Source: Candidatus Lambdaproteobacteria bacterium RIFOXYD2_FULL_56_26 (lineage in GTDB: Bacteria > SAR324 > XYD2-FULL-50-16). From it: a DNA stretch of 64,000 nt. The notes under the pieces were generated by a model, which searched no databases, was not told where the DNA came from, and saw only the letters and a program-made list of their open reading frames with translations. Of this stretch, positions 55,028-62,269 are shown in pieces. Both the position numbers and the translations under genes were made by a program. Position 1 is the stretch's first letter. The number at the start of each line of letters is the position of its first letter. Where the stretch lies: assembly GCA_001783715.1 (NCBI GenBank), contig MFNF01000001.1:248001-312000 (forward strand). The letters are read 5' to 3'.

Positions 55028-56069
55028 CTTTCACAATCCCTATGATGCGGGTAGCCAGCTCAGAAAATATCGAGTGGAATTCCTCTTTTTTGTTAATATC
55101 CTGTTCTAACACTACTCCAGTGTGTCCTATCATGTCGTCAGTTAAAGCAAATACAGGTGTTTGATGGGTCTGTGAAGCTGTAATAAGAGTGTTGAAATCT
55201 GGAATTTGGGCGAGGCAATAAGCAGTGTCTTTTATGGTGTTGTTTTCATAGGTTGCTGCATCAAGCAATAATTGCGTTTGTGAAAGAGACGGAACCAAGC
55301 GTCCCTTTACCTTTGTATTAATCTCGCTAAACCAATTCTGAAAGCCAACAGTAGGTTTCTTTTTTCTCTGTCGATATCTTTGAATAACAGTTCCGATAAA
55401 CTTGAGCTTCGTATCAGGAAAGGGATATGTCGCAGTCTTTAGCGTTTCCGAATTTGCGGCTTTGTGCGCCCAAGCTACCCACTTCGGCAAAGTTGTGGCG
55501 AGTGATTCAATTGCCATAACACTAAAATAATCCGGGGCTGTTGGAATTAAAAAATAGTCACTCGTCACTAGTATATTTTGATTCATGGAACTGAGGCTTG
55601 GACTCATATCAATTAAAACAAAATCAGCATCGTATTTTTTAGCCACTTTATTTATGAAATAATGAAAAGCTCCTGGAACATTTCGTAGAGCCTGAATTGA
55701 GCTAGAGAGTTCTTGCGCAACTCCTAACGTAACTTCATATTCGCTGAAATTGATATGCCCAGGCACAAGAAATAATCCATTCCGAGTTGGAACCTCAACA
55801 CAATCTATGGCATCAATTAGCATAGGTTGTGACTCATATGCGGGAGCTAAAGCTGCCTTTATGTTTTGTTGCGGGAAGGTAGTGTAAAAATTATCTAGAT
55901 CAATGGACTGGCTGTAGTCCATAACAAGACCTGTTAAATTACATTGAGGGTCTGTATCAACCATGACCACTCGAAATCCTTTTTCGGCCAGCATCCAACT
56001 TAGGTTAAAGGTGGTTGTTGTCTTGCTTACTCCGCCTTTATGATTAAAAAGTGCTATTGTTTTATGCAT
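55002..56069 (-). CDS. ParA/Soj-like ATPase of the HEPN-associated module
   Basis: 355 residues, AT-rich. The deviant Walker A motif is in NHKGGVSKTTTT (K11 to T17), with the A-prime aspartate in VVMVDTDPQCNLT and Walker B in ADFVLIDMSPSLS. The protein is about 100 residues longer than chromosomal ParA and has a basic RYRQRKKK segment in the second half. No ParB gene or parS-like repeat is nearby, and it is translationally coupled to a HEPN protein, so a chromosome-partition role is unlikely. A sensing or regulatory role in a defence or toxin-antitoxin-like system is inferred. A TATAAT hexamer lies upstream at 56132-56127. Confidence 0.85.
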   Translation of the reverse strand: MHKTIALFNHKGGVSKTTTTFNLSWMLAEKGFRVVMVDTDPQCNLTGLVMDYSQSIDLDNFYTTFPQQNIKAALAPAYESQPMLIDAIDCVEVPTRNGLFLVPGHINFSEYEVTLGVAQELSSSIQALRNVPGAFHYFINKVAKKYDADFVLIDMSPSLSSMNQNILVTSDYFLIPTAPDYFSVMAIESLATTLPKWVAWAHKAANSETLKTATYPFPDTKLKFIGTVIQRYRQRKKKPTVGFQNWFSEINTKVKGRLVPSLSQTQLLLDAATYENNTIKDTAYCLAQIPDFNTLITASQTHQTPVFALTDDMIGHTGVVLEQDINKKEEFHSIFSELATRIIGIVKDGESSLTI

Positions 56070-56133
56070 TTAACGAGCTCCAAATAAATAAACAGTTAGC
56101 CTTGCGGTATGGGTGAATTCTGGTAAATTATAT

Positions 56134-57381
56134 TCAAGAAGTCAAAAACCCGTGGTGTTCTTTTTTGGCGATGCTGATTTTGACGGTGGAGCCGGAGAGC
56201 GGCTCGGGGTCGGGTTGCGCTGAGGGTGAAGGGCTAGTGGTAGGCTGTGCACTGGTGGTTGAGCCGTTGGCGGCGGAACCGGGAGAAGACAAGGCACCGG
56301 GACCGGTACTGCCGGCCATGACGTTGGTCAGGCGGTTGCGGCTCAAGCGCCGTTCGGGGCCGGAGAGCAGGTCTTTGTATTCCACCTTCATCCGTTCCAG
56401 TTCGCCGACCAGCTGGCTTAAAATTGCTACTGAGTCACGGGTTTCCTGGGGGTCCACCGAGAGGTGGCTGTTGGCGGGTAGGGCCTCGATGGTCTTGGTG
56501 AAGCGCTTGAGGTAGTTGTTGAGTACCGGCTTGGGCAACTCTTGGGACTGCTGTTGCTGGACCACTTCCATTACAAACTTGACCAAGGTTTCCCGTTTGA
56601 TCACATCAATGCTCAGGTAGTCGATCAGCCTAGCAAAGGGCTCGGCGGTATCCTGGGGCAGGACCAGGGTGAAATGGACCGGCTGGGCGGCCTCAAAGGT
56701 CAGGACTTCCAAGGGCCGCAGGGCTTCAGGCTTTTTGCCCATCACCTCAGAGGCAAATTCGTAAGCCAACCCAAGCAGAGCGGTCACTTGGCCCGCTTGG
56801 TCCAGCCCAAAGCCTTGGGCCTGGGGCAGGTGGAAATAAACTTTGACCGTGGCAAGGCCGGGAGCGGCAGGGGCCGTTTCGGCGAAGCCCAGGATGTGGG
56901 TGGCGGCCAGGTATTTCTCTACATAAGAATCCCAGCAAATCCCGATCCGTTCAATCTCTTGGATAAAGGCGACCAAAAGCCGGTCATTGGCCACGGACTT
57001 TTGGTACTTGTAAAACTCCCAGTGGCTTTGCAAAAGCTCATAGATCGAATCGGCAATGCCTTTGAGCGCCGCTAGATCGTTGAGTTTGGCCAGGGCTTGG
57101 GGGTGGTGGGGCAGAAACTGCTCCAGCTTGATGATCTCGCCTAAAAAGGCTTTTTTGAGTGGTTCGATCCCTTTGCAGACCTCTTCGTCAAAAAGCTTGG
57201 GGCGAATCTCTTCCTGCAAGTACCCATGCAGGCCGTTTTGTTCGATTTTTTGGCCCAAGGAGGAGTAAAACTGGTTGCACAGTTGGGCGTAAAAGCCAAA
57301 GTTCGACTTCATCAACCGGAAGAACCCTTCGGAAACCGGCAGGCTCTTCTTAAATTCGGCACGCAACTGGTGTAGAAACAA
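56134..57381 (-). CDS. Unknown protein, conserved-looking, with low-complexity C-terminal linker
   Basis: 415 residues from a TTG start preceded by GGGGGAG. No family recognised. The N-terminal 170 residues are helical (FGFYAQLCNQFYSSLGQKIE; LLVAFIQEIERIGICWDSYV). A beta-containing module follows at about 180-275 (VKVYFHLPQAQGFGLD and PVHFTLVLPQDTAEPF), then another helical part. After residue 345 comes a Ser/Thr/Pro/Gly linker ending in VKISIAKKEHHGFLTS. The last 20 residues look structured and may be a short interaction motif. It follows ndk by 27 bases and borders the ParA-HEPN insert on its 3' side. Confidence 0.75.
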   Translation of the reverse strand: MFLHQLRAEFKKSLPVSEGFFRLMKSNFGFYAQLCNQFYSSLGQKIEQNGLHGYLQEEIRPKLFDEEVCKGIEPLKKAFLGEIIKLEQFLPHHPQALAKLNDLAALKGIADSIYELLQSHWEFYKYQKSVANDRLLVAFIQEIERIGICWDSYVEKYLAATHILGFAETAPAAPGLATVKVYFHLPQAQGFGLDQAGQVTALLGLAYEFASEVMGKKPEALRPLEVLTFEAAQPVHFTLVLPQDTAEPFARLIDYLSIDVIKRETLVKFVMEVVQQQQSQELPKPVLNNYLKRFTKTIEALPANSHLSVDPQETRDSVAILSQLVGELERMKVEYKDLLSGPERRLSRNRLTNVMAGSTGPGALSSPGSAANGSTTSAQPTTSPSPSAQPDPEPLSGSTVKISIAKKEHHGFLTS

Positions 57382-57408
57382 GGCTCACTCCCCCAAGGGG
57401 TTTTTGGA

Positions 57409-57831
57409 CTAGTTGACCAGTTCGGTCTCAGCAAAGAAATAGGCGATTTCGGTTTTGGCGGTATCGGCACCGTCAGAACCGTGGACCGTGTTTTCGCCGA
57501 TCGAGTTGGCCAAGTCTTTGCGGATGGTACCGGCATCGGCCTTGGCCGGGTCGGTAGCGCCCATCAATTCCCGGTTTTTGTTGATGGCGTTTTCCCCTTC
57601 TAGCACGCTGATCACCACCGGCCCGCTGGCCATGAACTCACAAAGTTCGCCGAAAAAGGGCCGAGCTTTGTGAACGGCATAAAAACCTTGGGCTTCCGCC
57701 ATGGAAAGTTGGACCAACTTCATGGCCTTGATCCTGAGGCCCGCTTTTTCAAAGCGGTTGAGGATGTTGCCGATAGCGTTTTTTTTCACGCCGTCGGGCT
57801 TGATGATGGAAAGGGTGCGTTCGATAGCCAT
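57409..57831 (-). CDS. ndk: Nucleoside diphosphate kinase
   Basis: 140 residues. It begins with the [18 protein letters not shown] segment. It ends with the catalytic region in which the phospho-histidine sits in [20 protein letters not shown], preceded by [19 protein letters not shown]. It transfers the gamma phosphate of ATP to other NDPs through phospho-histidine. Length and motifs are standard. It lies between a nuclease-fold lipoprotein gene and an unknown gene in a leftward run. Ndk is often next to sucCD or rlmN elsewhere; neither is here. Confidence 0.97.
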   Translation of the reverse strand: MAIERTLSIIKPDGVKKNAIGNILNRFEKAGLRIKAMKLVQLSMAEAQGFYAVHKARPFFGELCEFMASGPVVISVLEGENAINKNRELMGATDPAKADAGTIRKDLANSIGENTVHGSDGADTAKTEIAYFFAETELVN

Positions 57832-57874
57832 GGTTCCTTATGGATTGGTTTGCCGCTGGGCAGGGCCACTTGCC

Positions 57875-58567
57875 CTACTGCTGGTATTTCCATAACCCTG
57901 CGCCATGCTCTTTGGCAAGGGCTTGGGCTGCCGAGTAGTCTTTGATTTCCTCGGGAGTTGCGTCTTCAAAGTAGAAGTAGCTCAACCCCTGTTCGATCAT
58001 CCAACGGTTGAGGTTGCGGTCCGTCTCTTTGCCGTCCTTGTCTAACGCCTTTTGGAATAGGTAGCCAAAAATCTGTTTGGATTCCTTTTGGTAATGCGCT
58101 TCAGCAAAGACTTGGCGATTGAGAAGTTGAGTTTCTAAAACCTGAGTGGTATAATCCGCCCAGGTCTGTTTGAACTTTTTCTCTGCCACCGAGGCCAAGG
58201 GGGAAACAAACTTGAGCTGGACCCGGAGCCTCTTTTCCCGGTCATCCCGGTTTTCGGCGGTCAGGTCCGATGCCAGCATTTGGTAGCTCTGCCGGTCCTC
58301 AAAGGCCAGCCACACACTTTTGAGGTCCTTGTCGATCCTGCCGACCTTGGCTGAGATCATTTGAGGTTCGTTGGGCCGCAGACGGCGGTTGGCGTTTTTG
58401 TAGCCGCTGGGGGGCAGGTGGCTGGGCCGAACGTAAATGTACCGGTTGGTCCTTTGGTCGATGTAACCGCCGTCCTTGTCCAACTGCTGTTTGTTGCAGC
58501 CGACCACCCACAAGAGAGCCAGGGGAAAGGTCAGGTACCAAAGTTTAGAGAGGGAACGTCGCCGCAT
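57875..58567 (-). CDS. Lipoprotein with degenerate staphylococcal-nuclease-like domain
   Basis: 230 residues. The N-terminus MRRRSLSKLWYLTFPLALLW is followed by VVGC, giving a lipobox with C24. The domain from about 70 to 230 follows the thermonuclease layout: strand RLRVQLKFVSPLAS, helix EKKFKQTWADYTTQVL, LLNRQVFAEAHYQKESKQIFGYLF, NRWMIEQGLSYFYFED and the closing AAQALAKEHGAGLWKY. The catalytic Glu after the first strand and the Arg before GYLF (R87 of the S. aureus enzyme) appear missing. It is probably a non-catalytic SNase-fold lipoprotein of the periplasm. Confidence 0.7.
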   Translation of the reverse strand: MRRRSLSKLWYLTFPLALLWVVGCNKQQLDKDGGYIDQRTNRYIYVRPSHLPPSGYKNANRRLRPNEPQMISAKVGRIDKDLKSVWLAFEDRQSYQMLASDLTAENRDDREKRLRVQLKFVSPLASVAEKKFKQTWADYTTQVLETQLLNRQVFAEAHYQKESKQIFGYLFQKALDKDGKETDRNLNRWMIEQGLSYFYFEDATPEEIKDYSAAQALAKEHGAGLWKYQQ

Positions 58568-58632
58568 GGGGTATAAACCAGAGGGATGTAAAGGTTCAGC
58601 CGCAAGGAGCCAAGGCTCAAGGAGTATAGCGA

Positions 58633-59190
58633 ATGGGGACTAAAAAAGCCAGCTTTCTGATTGCCATGCCTTCTCTTCAGGCCTCCATGTTTGCCCATTC
58701 GGTGATCCTGATGGCCGAAAACAATGAGGACGGGGCCTTGGGCTTTATCGTCAACCAAGAGACCGGGGCCAAACTGGACGAGGCCTTGGCGCTGCTCAAC
58801 CTGCACTCTGTCGGTGGGGAAGCGGTGCCGTTGCTCTTGGGCGGGCCGGTGCAAACCGACTTTTTTTGGCTGCTCCACGAACCTACCTTGGTCAGCAAGC
58901 AGTCGATGTTGGTTTCCCAAGACTATGTGGTCAGCTCTGCTTCCGAGGTCCTGGCAATTGCCGAGCCTAAGGAGCGGCCTTTGATTTACTTGGCCGGCAT
59001 TGGATACGCCGGATGGGGGCCGGGGCAGTTGGAGCGGGAGATTGAAGAAGGCGCTTGGTGGCAGGCGGAACTGGGCCTGGACCTGCTTTTGGAAACCCCC
59101 TTGGCCGACCGTTGGCAAAAGGCCTTTGAAGCGTTGGGGGTGGAGCATCTGATTGACAACAGCGATTTCCGGGACCCGGTGGTCAACTGA
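58633..59190 (+). CDS. algH: YqgE/AlgH family protein (UPF0301)
   Basis: 185 residues. Family signatures are present in order: SFLIAMPSLQASMFAHSVIL, ENNEDGALGFIVNQ, PLLLGGPVQTDFFWLLH, PLIYLAGIGYAGWGPGQLER and EGAWWQAELGLDLLLETP. The protein is a small cytoplasmic alpha/beta fold; its biochemical role is not settled, though AlgH was named for effects on alginate genes in Pseudomonas. Its usual neighbours ruvX/yqgF are absent. It is divergent from the nuclease-fold lipoprotein and is followed by an AHSA1 gene. Confidence 0.93.
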   Translation: MGTKKASFLIAMPSLQASMFAHSVILMAENNEDGALGFIVNQETGAKLDEALALLNLHSVGGEAVPLLLGGPVQTDFFWLLHEPTLVSKQSMLVSQDYVVSSASEVLAIAEPKERPLIYLAGIGYAGWGPGQLEREIEEGAWWQAELGLDLLLETPLADRWQKAFEALGVEHLIDNSDFRDPVVN

Positions 59191-59271
59191 ATCCGGGTCC
59201 TGCAATAGGCCGGACTCCGGCGAACTAAACCCTTGGGCCAGAAGGCCCTGACCCCAACCAGAGGGAAAAAA

Positions 59272-59766
59272 ATGAGCCAAGATGCCTTTGACCCCACTTT
59301 GGACCTAGTCTTGGAACGAGTGGTGGAGATCCCCAAAGAATGGATTTGGGAAGCCTGGACCGAGCCGAAGCACCTGATCCACTGGTTTACCCCGGTTCCT
59401 TGGCAAACCACCCAGGCCGAAATCGACCTTCGCCCCGGAGGCCTGTTTCGCACCACCATGCGCTCCCCGGAGGGACAGGACTTCGACAATTCCGGTTGTT
59501 ACCTGGAAGTGGTCAAAAACCGGCGGCTGGTCTGGACTGATGCCTTGGTGGCTAACTACCGGCCCGCTACCAAAACTTACCTGGAAAGCTTCAACTTTAC
59601 CGCCCGATTGACCCTGGAAGACCACCCCAAAGGCACTTTGTACAGGGCGGTGGGGATGCACAAAGACGCAGCGGACCGCAAAAGGCATGAGGAAATGGGC
59701 TTTGAAACCGGTTGGGGCAAGGTCTTGGAGCAGCTGATCGCCTACATGAAGGGAGTCAAGGGGTAG
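59272..59766 (+). CDS. SRPBCC/AHSA1-family protein
   Basis: 164 residues from the ATG at 59272, preceded by GAGGGAAAAA. The AHSA1/START pattern is clear: LERVVEIPKEWIWEAWTEPK then HLIHWFTP, AEIDLRPGGLFRTTMRSPEG, GCYLEVVKNRRLVWTDAL, and the closing GFETGWGKVLEQLIAYM. Members bind small hydrophobic ligands or modulate Hsp90; no specific ligand can be named. It is 81 bases after algH and may share its transcript. A bidirectional terminator follows. Confidence 0.88.
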   Translation: MSQDAFDPTLDLVLERVVEIPKEWIWEAWTEPKHLIHWFTPVPWQTTQAEIDLRPGGLFRTTMRSPEGQDFDNSGCYLEVVKNRRLVWTDALVANYRPATKTYLESFNFTARLTLEDHPKGTLYRAVGMHKDAADRKRHEEMGFETGWGKVLEQLIAYMKGVKG

Positions 59767-59789
59767 CGGCCCCAGGGCGGAAAAGGGGC

Positions 59790-59819
59790 AAAAAAAAGGG
59801 AGCTTTGGGCTCCCTTTTT
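59790..59819. terminator. Bidirectional terminator between convergent genes
   Basis: GGGAGC-TTTGG-GCTCCC is flanked by eight A residues on the left and five T residues on the right, so it works in both directions. It lies between the AHSA1 gene and the leftward SLH lipoprotein gene. Confidence 0.88.
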
Positions 59820-59839
59820 CTTTTGTAACAAGCGGTAGA

Positions 59840-61048
59840 TCAGTAGTTCTTCAAGACCGACTTGAGGTTACGGATCGCCAACAGGGCATCGGCTCCCGAA
59901 ACCTTGCCCATCGGGTTAAACTTCCCGGAGGCATCGGGCTGCATCAGGCCACGGGTCACCACCGTTTGGGCGGCGTTGTAGTACCAGAGGCTGTCCGCCA
60001 CGTCCGAGAAGGGGCTGGGCTCACCGATGAACTTGCTTTCCAAGGTCTCGTCCTTGGTGATCTTGACCAGCAGGTCTTGGATGACCATGGCAAATTCCGC
60101 CCGGGTCAAGCTCTCGCTGGGGTGGAACTTGTGGGCGGCATCAGGCTCAAGTCCTTTGAGTCCCAACCGGATCACCATTTCCACCGAATCCTTGAGCGGG
60201 TGCCCGGTCAGGTCGGTGGCATCGGGCATCCTTTGGCTGGGGGCCAGTTTCAGGCCCTGCTGCCCGGCGGGGGGCACAAAGGAAGGGCTGGATTGTTTGG
60301 ACTGGGAGACATAAAGCCGGTCCAACCGCAGTTCGGCCAACAACAAGGCCGCAGTGTCCGCACGGGTGATCGAGGCCAAGTTGGCGATCTTCTCCCCAAA
60401 CCTACTGCCCGGCAGAGCCCGTTGGATCTGCTGGATCCGCTTGAGTTCCTGGTCCGCTTCTACGTCATAAGCCCGGCCAATGGACAGCACCCTCTTGTAC
60501 AAAACGGTCGCCTCTTCATAGTTGAGCCTTCCCGCTTCGGCGCTGGCCATAAAAAAGTAGGGTTCCGGGTCGTCTGGGGTCAGGCTTTTGGCATCGTCAA
60601 AATGGTCCTTGGCCTTGTCGTACCATTTGTCCGCCGGTCGTTCGGTGACCACATAAAACCGGACGGCATTAACATGCGCCTTGGCGGTATCCGCCTCGGT
60701 CTTGGCGTTGCTCAGGGCGTTGTCCAAAAGGTCTTGGCCCTTTTCAAAGGTTTCCTGCTTGGTTTCTTCGGTAATGTCTCCACTGGCTAAGTAGGCGAGG
60801 GCAACCGCAAGGCCGCTTTGGCTTTTGGAATGTTTGCCGTCCAGCTCCAAGGCCAGATTGTAGGCCCGTTTGGCTCCCTCGTAGTCGCCTTCCAAGAGGT
60901 GCTTGTCCCCTTGGGTTTGGTGGAATTCGGGGGTGTCCATCTGGCCCTTTTGGGCCCTTGGTTTTTGTGCTGGACCGCTACAGGCCGCAAAGGCCAGACT
61001 GATCGTCAGGGCAATCAACCCTTGGGTCAAGTTTCTTGGGTACATCAT
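59840..61048 (-). CDS. Lipoprotein with TPR repeats and S-layer-homology (SLH)-like domains
   Basis: 402 residues. A signal peptide with lipobox (FAAC, C23) is followed by TPR-like repeats (about 40-210, for example FHQTQGDKHLLEGDYEGAKR and ANLASITRAD at their end). SLH-like units follow: NLASITRADTAALLLAEL, FHPSESLTRAEFAMVIQDLL and FSDVADSLWYYNAAQTVVTRG then MQPDASGKFNPMGKVSGADA. SLH domains anchor proteins to cell-wall polymers or, in Gram-negative phyla, to peptidoglycan. The combination suggests an envelope scaffold lipoprotein. It is 21 bases upstream of... its neighbour on the same strand is the LPP20-like gene, whose stop lies 16 bases before this start. Confidence 0.78.
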   Translation of the reverse strand: MMYPRNLTQGLIALTISLAFAACSGPAQKPRAQKGQMDTPEFHQTQGDKHLLEGDYEGAKRAYNLALELDGKHSKSQSGLAVALAYLASGDITEETKQETFEKGQDLLDNALSNAKTEADTAKAHVNAVRFYVVTERPADKWYDKAKDHFDDAKSLTPDDPEPYFFMASAEAGRLNYEEATVLYKRVLSIGRAYDVEADQELKRIQQIQRALPGSRFGEKIANLASITRADTAALLLAELRLDRLYVSQSKQSSPSFVPPAGQQGLKLAPSQRMPDATDLTGHPLKDSVEMVIRLGLKGLEPDAAHKFHPSESLTRAEFAMVIQDLLVKITKDETLESKFIGEPSPFSDVADSLWYYNAAQTVVTRGLMQPDASGKFNPMGKVSGADALLAIRNLKSVLKNY

Positions 61049-61064
61049 TCCTCTGGGACTTGGG

Positions 61065-61970
61065 TTATAAGACGATCAGGACCCGGCCTTCCCGCAGGAA
61101 GGCTTGGGTTTGTTCCAGTTGCTTGAGCAGCTCGGCGTCTTGGTTGGAAATTTTCAGGTCGGATCCTTTGTTGCCCCCGGCCGGTTCGGCCTTGATGACC
61201 AGGGGGTTGCCCTTGACCCGTTCGTTGCCTTTGCCTTGGGCCAGATCCTTGACGTACCCGGCAATGCCGTACTGCAAGGCAAAATCCCGGTCCACCTGGG
61301 CGGAGCCGTAGATTTCGGTGCCATCAGCGTTGAACACTTTGGGGCTCATGGCAGGTTTCACCCCTAAACCTTTGGCATCAATAATCAATCCAGAGTAAAC
61401 GGTTTTGGCATCCCCTCCGTAGGCCGGGGCGTTGGTCGCCGGAGCAGAGGGAGCAGGGCTAAGGGTCTTGGGGATTTCCTTGTCCATCAGCTCAAAATGC
61501 TCGTTCTTGGCCAAAATCGACATGATGTCCCGCAGATGCATCTGCATGGTGACAAAGGTCGAACCGTCGCTGGCCACCTTTGGTTTGCCGACCTCGGAGA
61601 CGTTTTTGACGGTGCCGTGGATCTGGAGGTTGATTTCATCATTTTCCAGCATCCCCATCTTGACGGTCTGGGTCGAATCGATCTGGACCTCTTCGATCAT
61701 TTGCAGCAAGTTCCGCTGGGCCACAACCCGAGCCGCCTGGTAGGCGGAGTAACGTTTTTGGGCGGCAGAGGTCAACTTGTCGTTGGGTACCCCCATCCCT
61801 ACGGAATAAACGATCCCGTTTTCCCAATCGATACAACCAGAAACCGTTTCAACGGTACAGGAGTTTTTGATCTCCTTGGGCATACAGTCGTTGCCGGTAC
61901 AATCCTCTGCGGCGTAAATGGCCGGGCTGACTGCCAGCATCAAGCAGGCGAGAAGGGAAGCTCCTTTCAT
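61065..61970 (-). CDS. Secreted LPP20-like protein
   Basis: 301 residues from the ATG at 61970, which gives a clean signal peptide (MKGASLLACLMLAVSPAIYA, then mature AEDC). A longer frame lacks this. Mature cysteines cluster at the N-terminus (ECTG-type, CMP, CTVETVSGC), probably disulfides. The segment KRYSAYQAARVVAQRNLLQM, then VQIDSTQTVKMG, fits the LPP20 domain found in envelope lipoproteins with curli/flagellar links. The cysteine is not placed as a lipobox, so this is likely soluble periplasmic. It is 16 bases before the SLH lipoprotein and co-transcribed leftward. Confidence 0.7.
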   Translation of the reverse strand: MKGASLLACLMLAVSPAIYAAEDCTGNDCMPKEIKNSCTVETVSGCIDWENGIVYSVGMGVPNDKLTSAAQKRYSAYQAARVVAQRNLLQMIEEVQIDSTQTVKMGMLENDEINLQIHGTVKNVSEVGKPKVASDGSTFVTMQMHLRDIMSILAKNEHFELMDKEIPKTLSPAPSAPATNAPAYGGDAKTVYSGLIIDAKGLGVKPAMSPKVFNADGTEIYGSAQVDRDFALQYGIAGYVKDLAQGKGNERVKGNPLVIKAEPAGGNKGSDLKISNQDAELLKQLEQTQAFLREGRVLIVL

Positions 61971-62161
61971 GGTTTTTCCGTAGGAAGAGTTGACACAACC
62001 GGTCCCGGCCAAAGGGGGACCTTGAAAGCATATCTATCAGAAGGGTAATGCAAAGAAAACGCAAAAACCTGAAGTTTGACCAAATTATTTCGCAAGCAGG
62101 TTTGCATCCAACTGTCCGGCAAGGGGATTCACTCCAAAGTATGGGGGGCAACACAAAAAGG

Positions 62162-62205
62162 TTTTTTCCCCTGGCTGGCGGCAATTGTCGTCCAGGGCAA
62201 AAAAA
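62162..62205. other. Long imperfect hairpin upstream of hcp
   Basis: TTTTTTC-CCCTGG (62162-62174) pairs with CCAGGG-C-AAAAAAA (62192-62205) apart from one C:C mismatch, enclosing 17 bases. It looks like a bidirectional terminator but sits between divergent genes, where none is expected. It may end a leader or small RNA. Confidence 0.45.
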
Positions 62206-62207
62206 GG

Positions 62208-62236
62208 TTGCCAGTAAATAATGAATATATTATTCA
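62208..62236 (+). promoter_or_regulatory. hcp promoter with overlapping palindromic operator
   Basis: TTGCCA (62208-62213) and TATTCA (62231-62236) are 17 bases apart. A perfect palindrome TGAATA-TAT-TATTCA (62222-62236) covers the -10 region, the usual place for a repressor. NsrR, HcpR and FNR-type regulators control hcp in other bacteria; the motif does not match their consensus as I know it, so the regulator is left open. Confidence 0.55.
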
Positions 62237-62269
62237 GAAATTCACTTTAACTCTATCCGAAGGAAACCA

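Noticed and set aside
55002-56069. ParA gene as a chromosome or plasmid partition locus
   Set aside because: No parB, no parS-like repeats and no replication gene nearby; it overlaps a HEPN gene instead.
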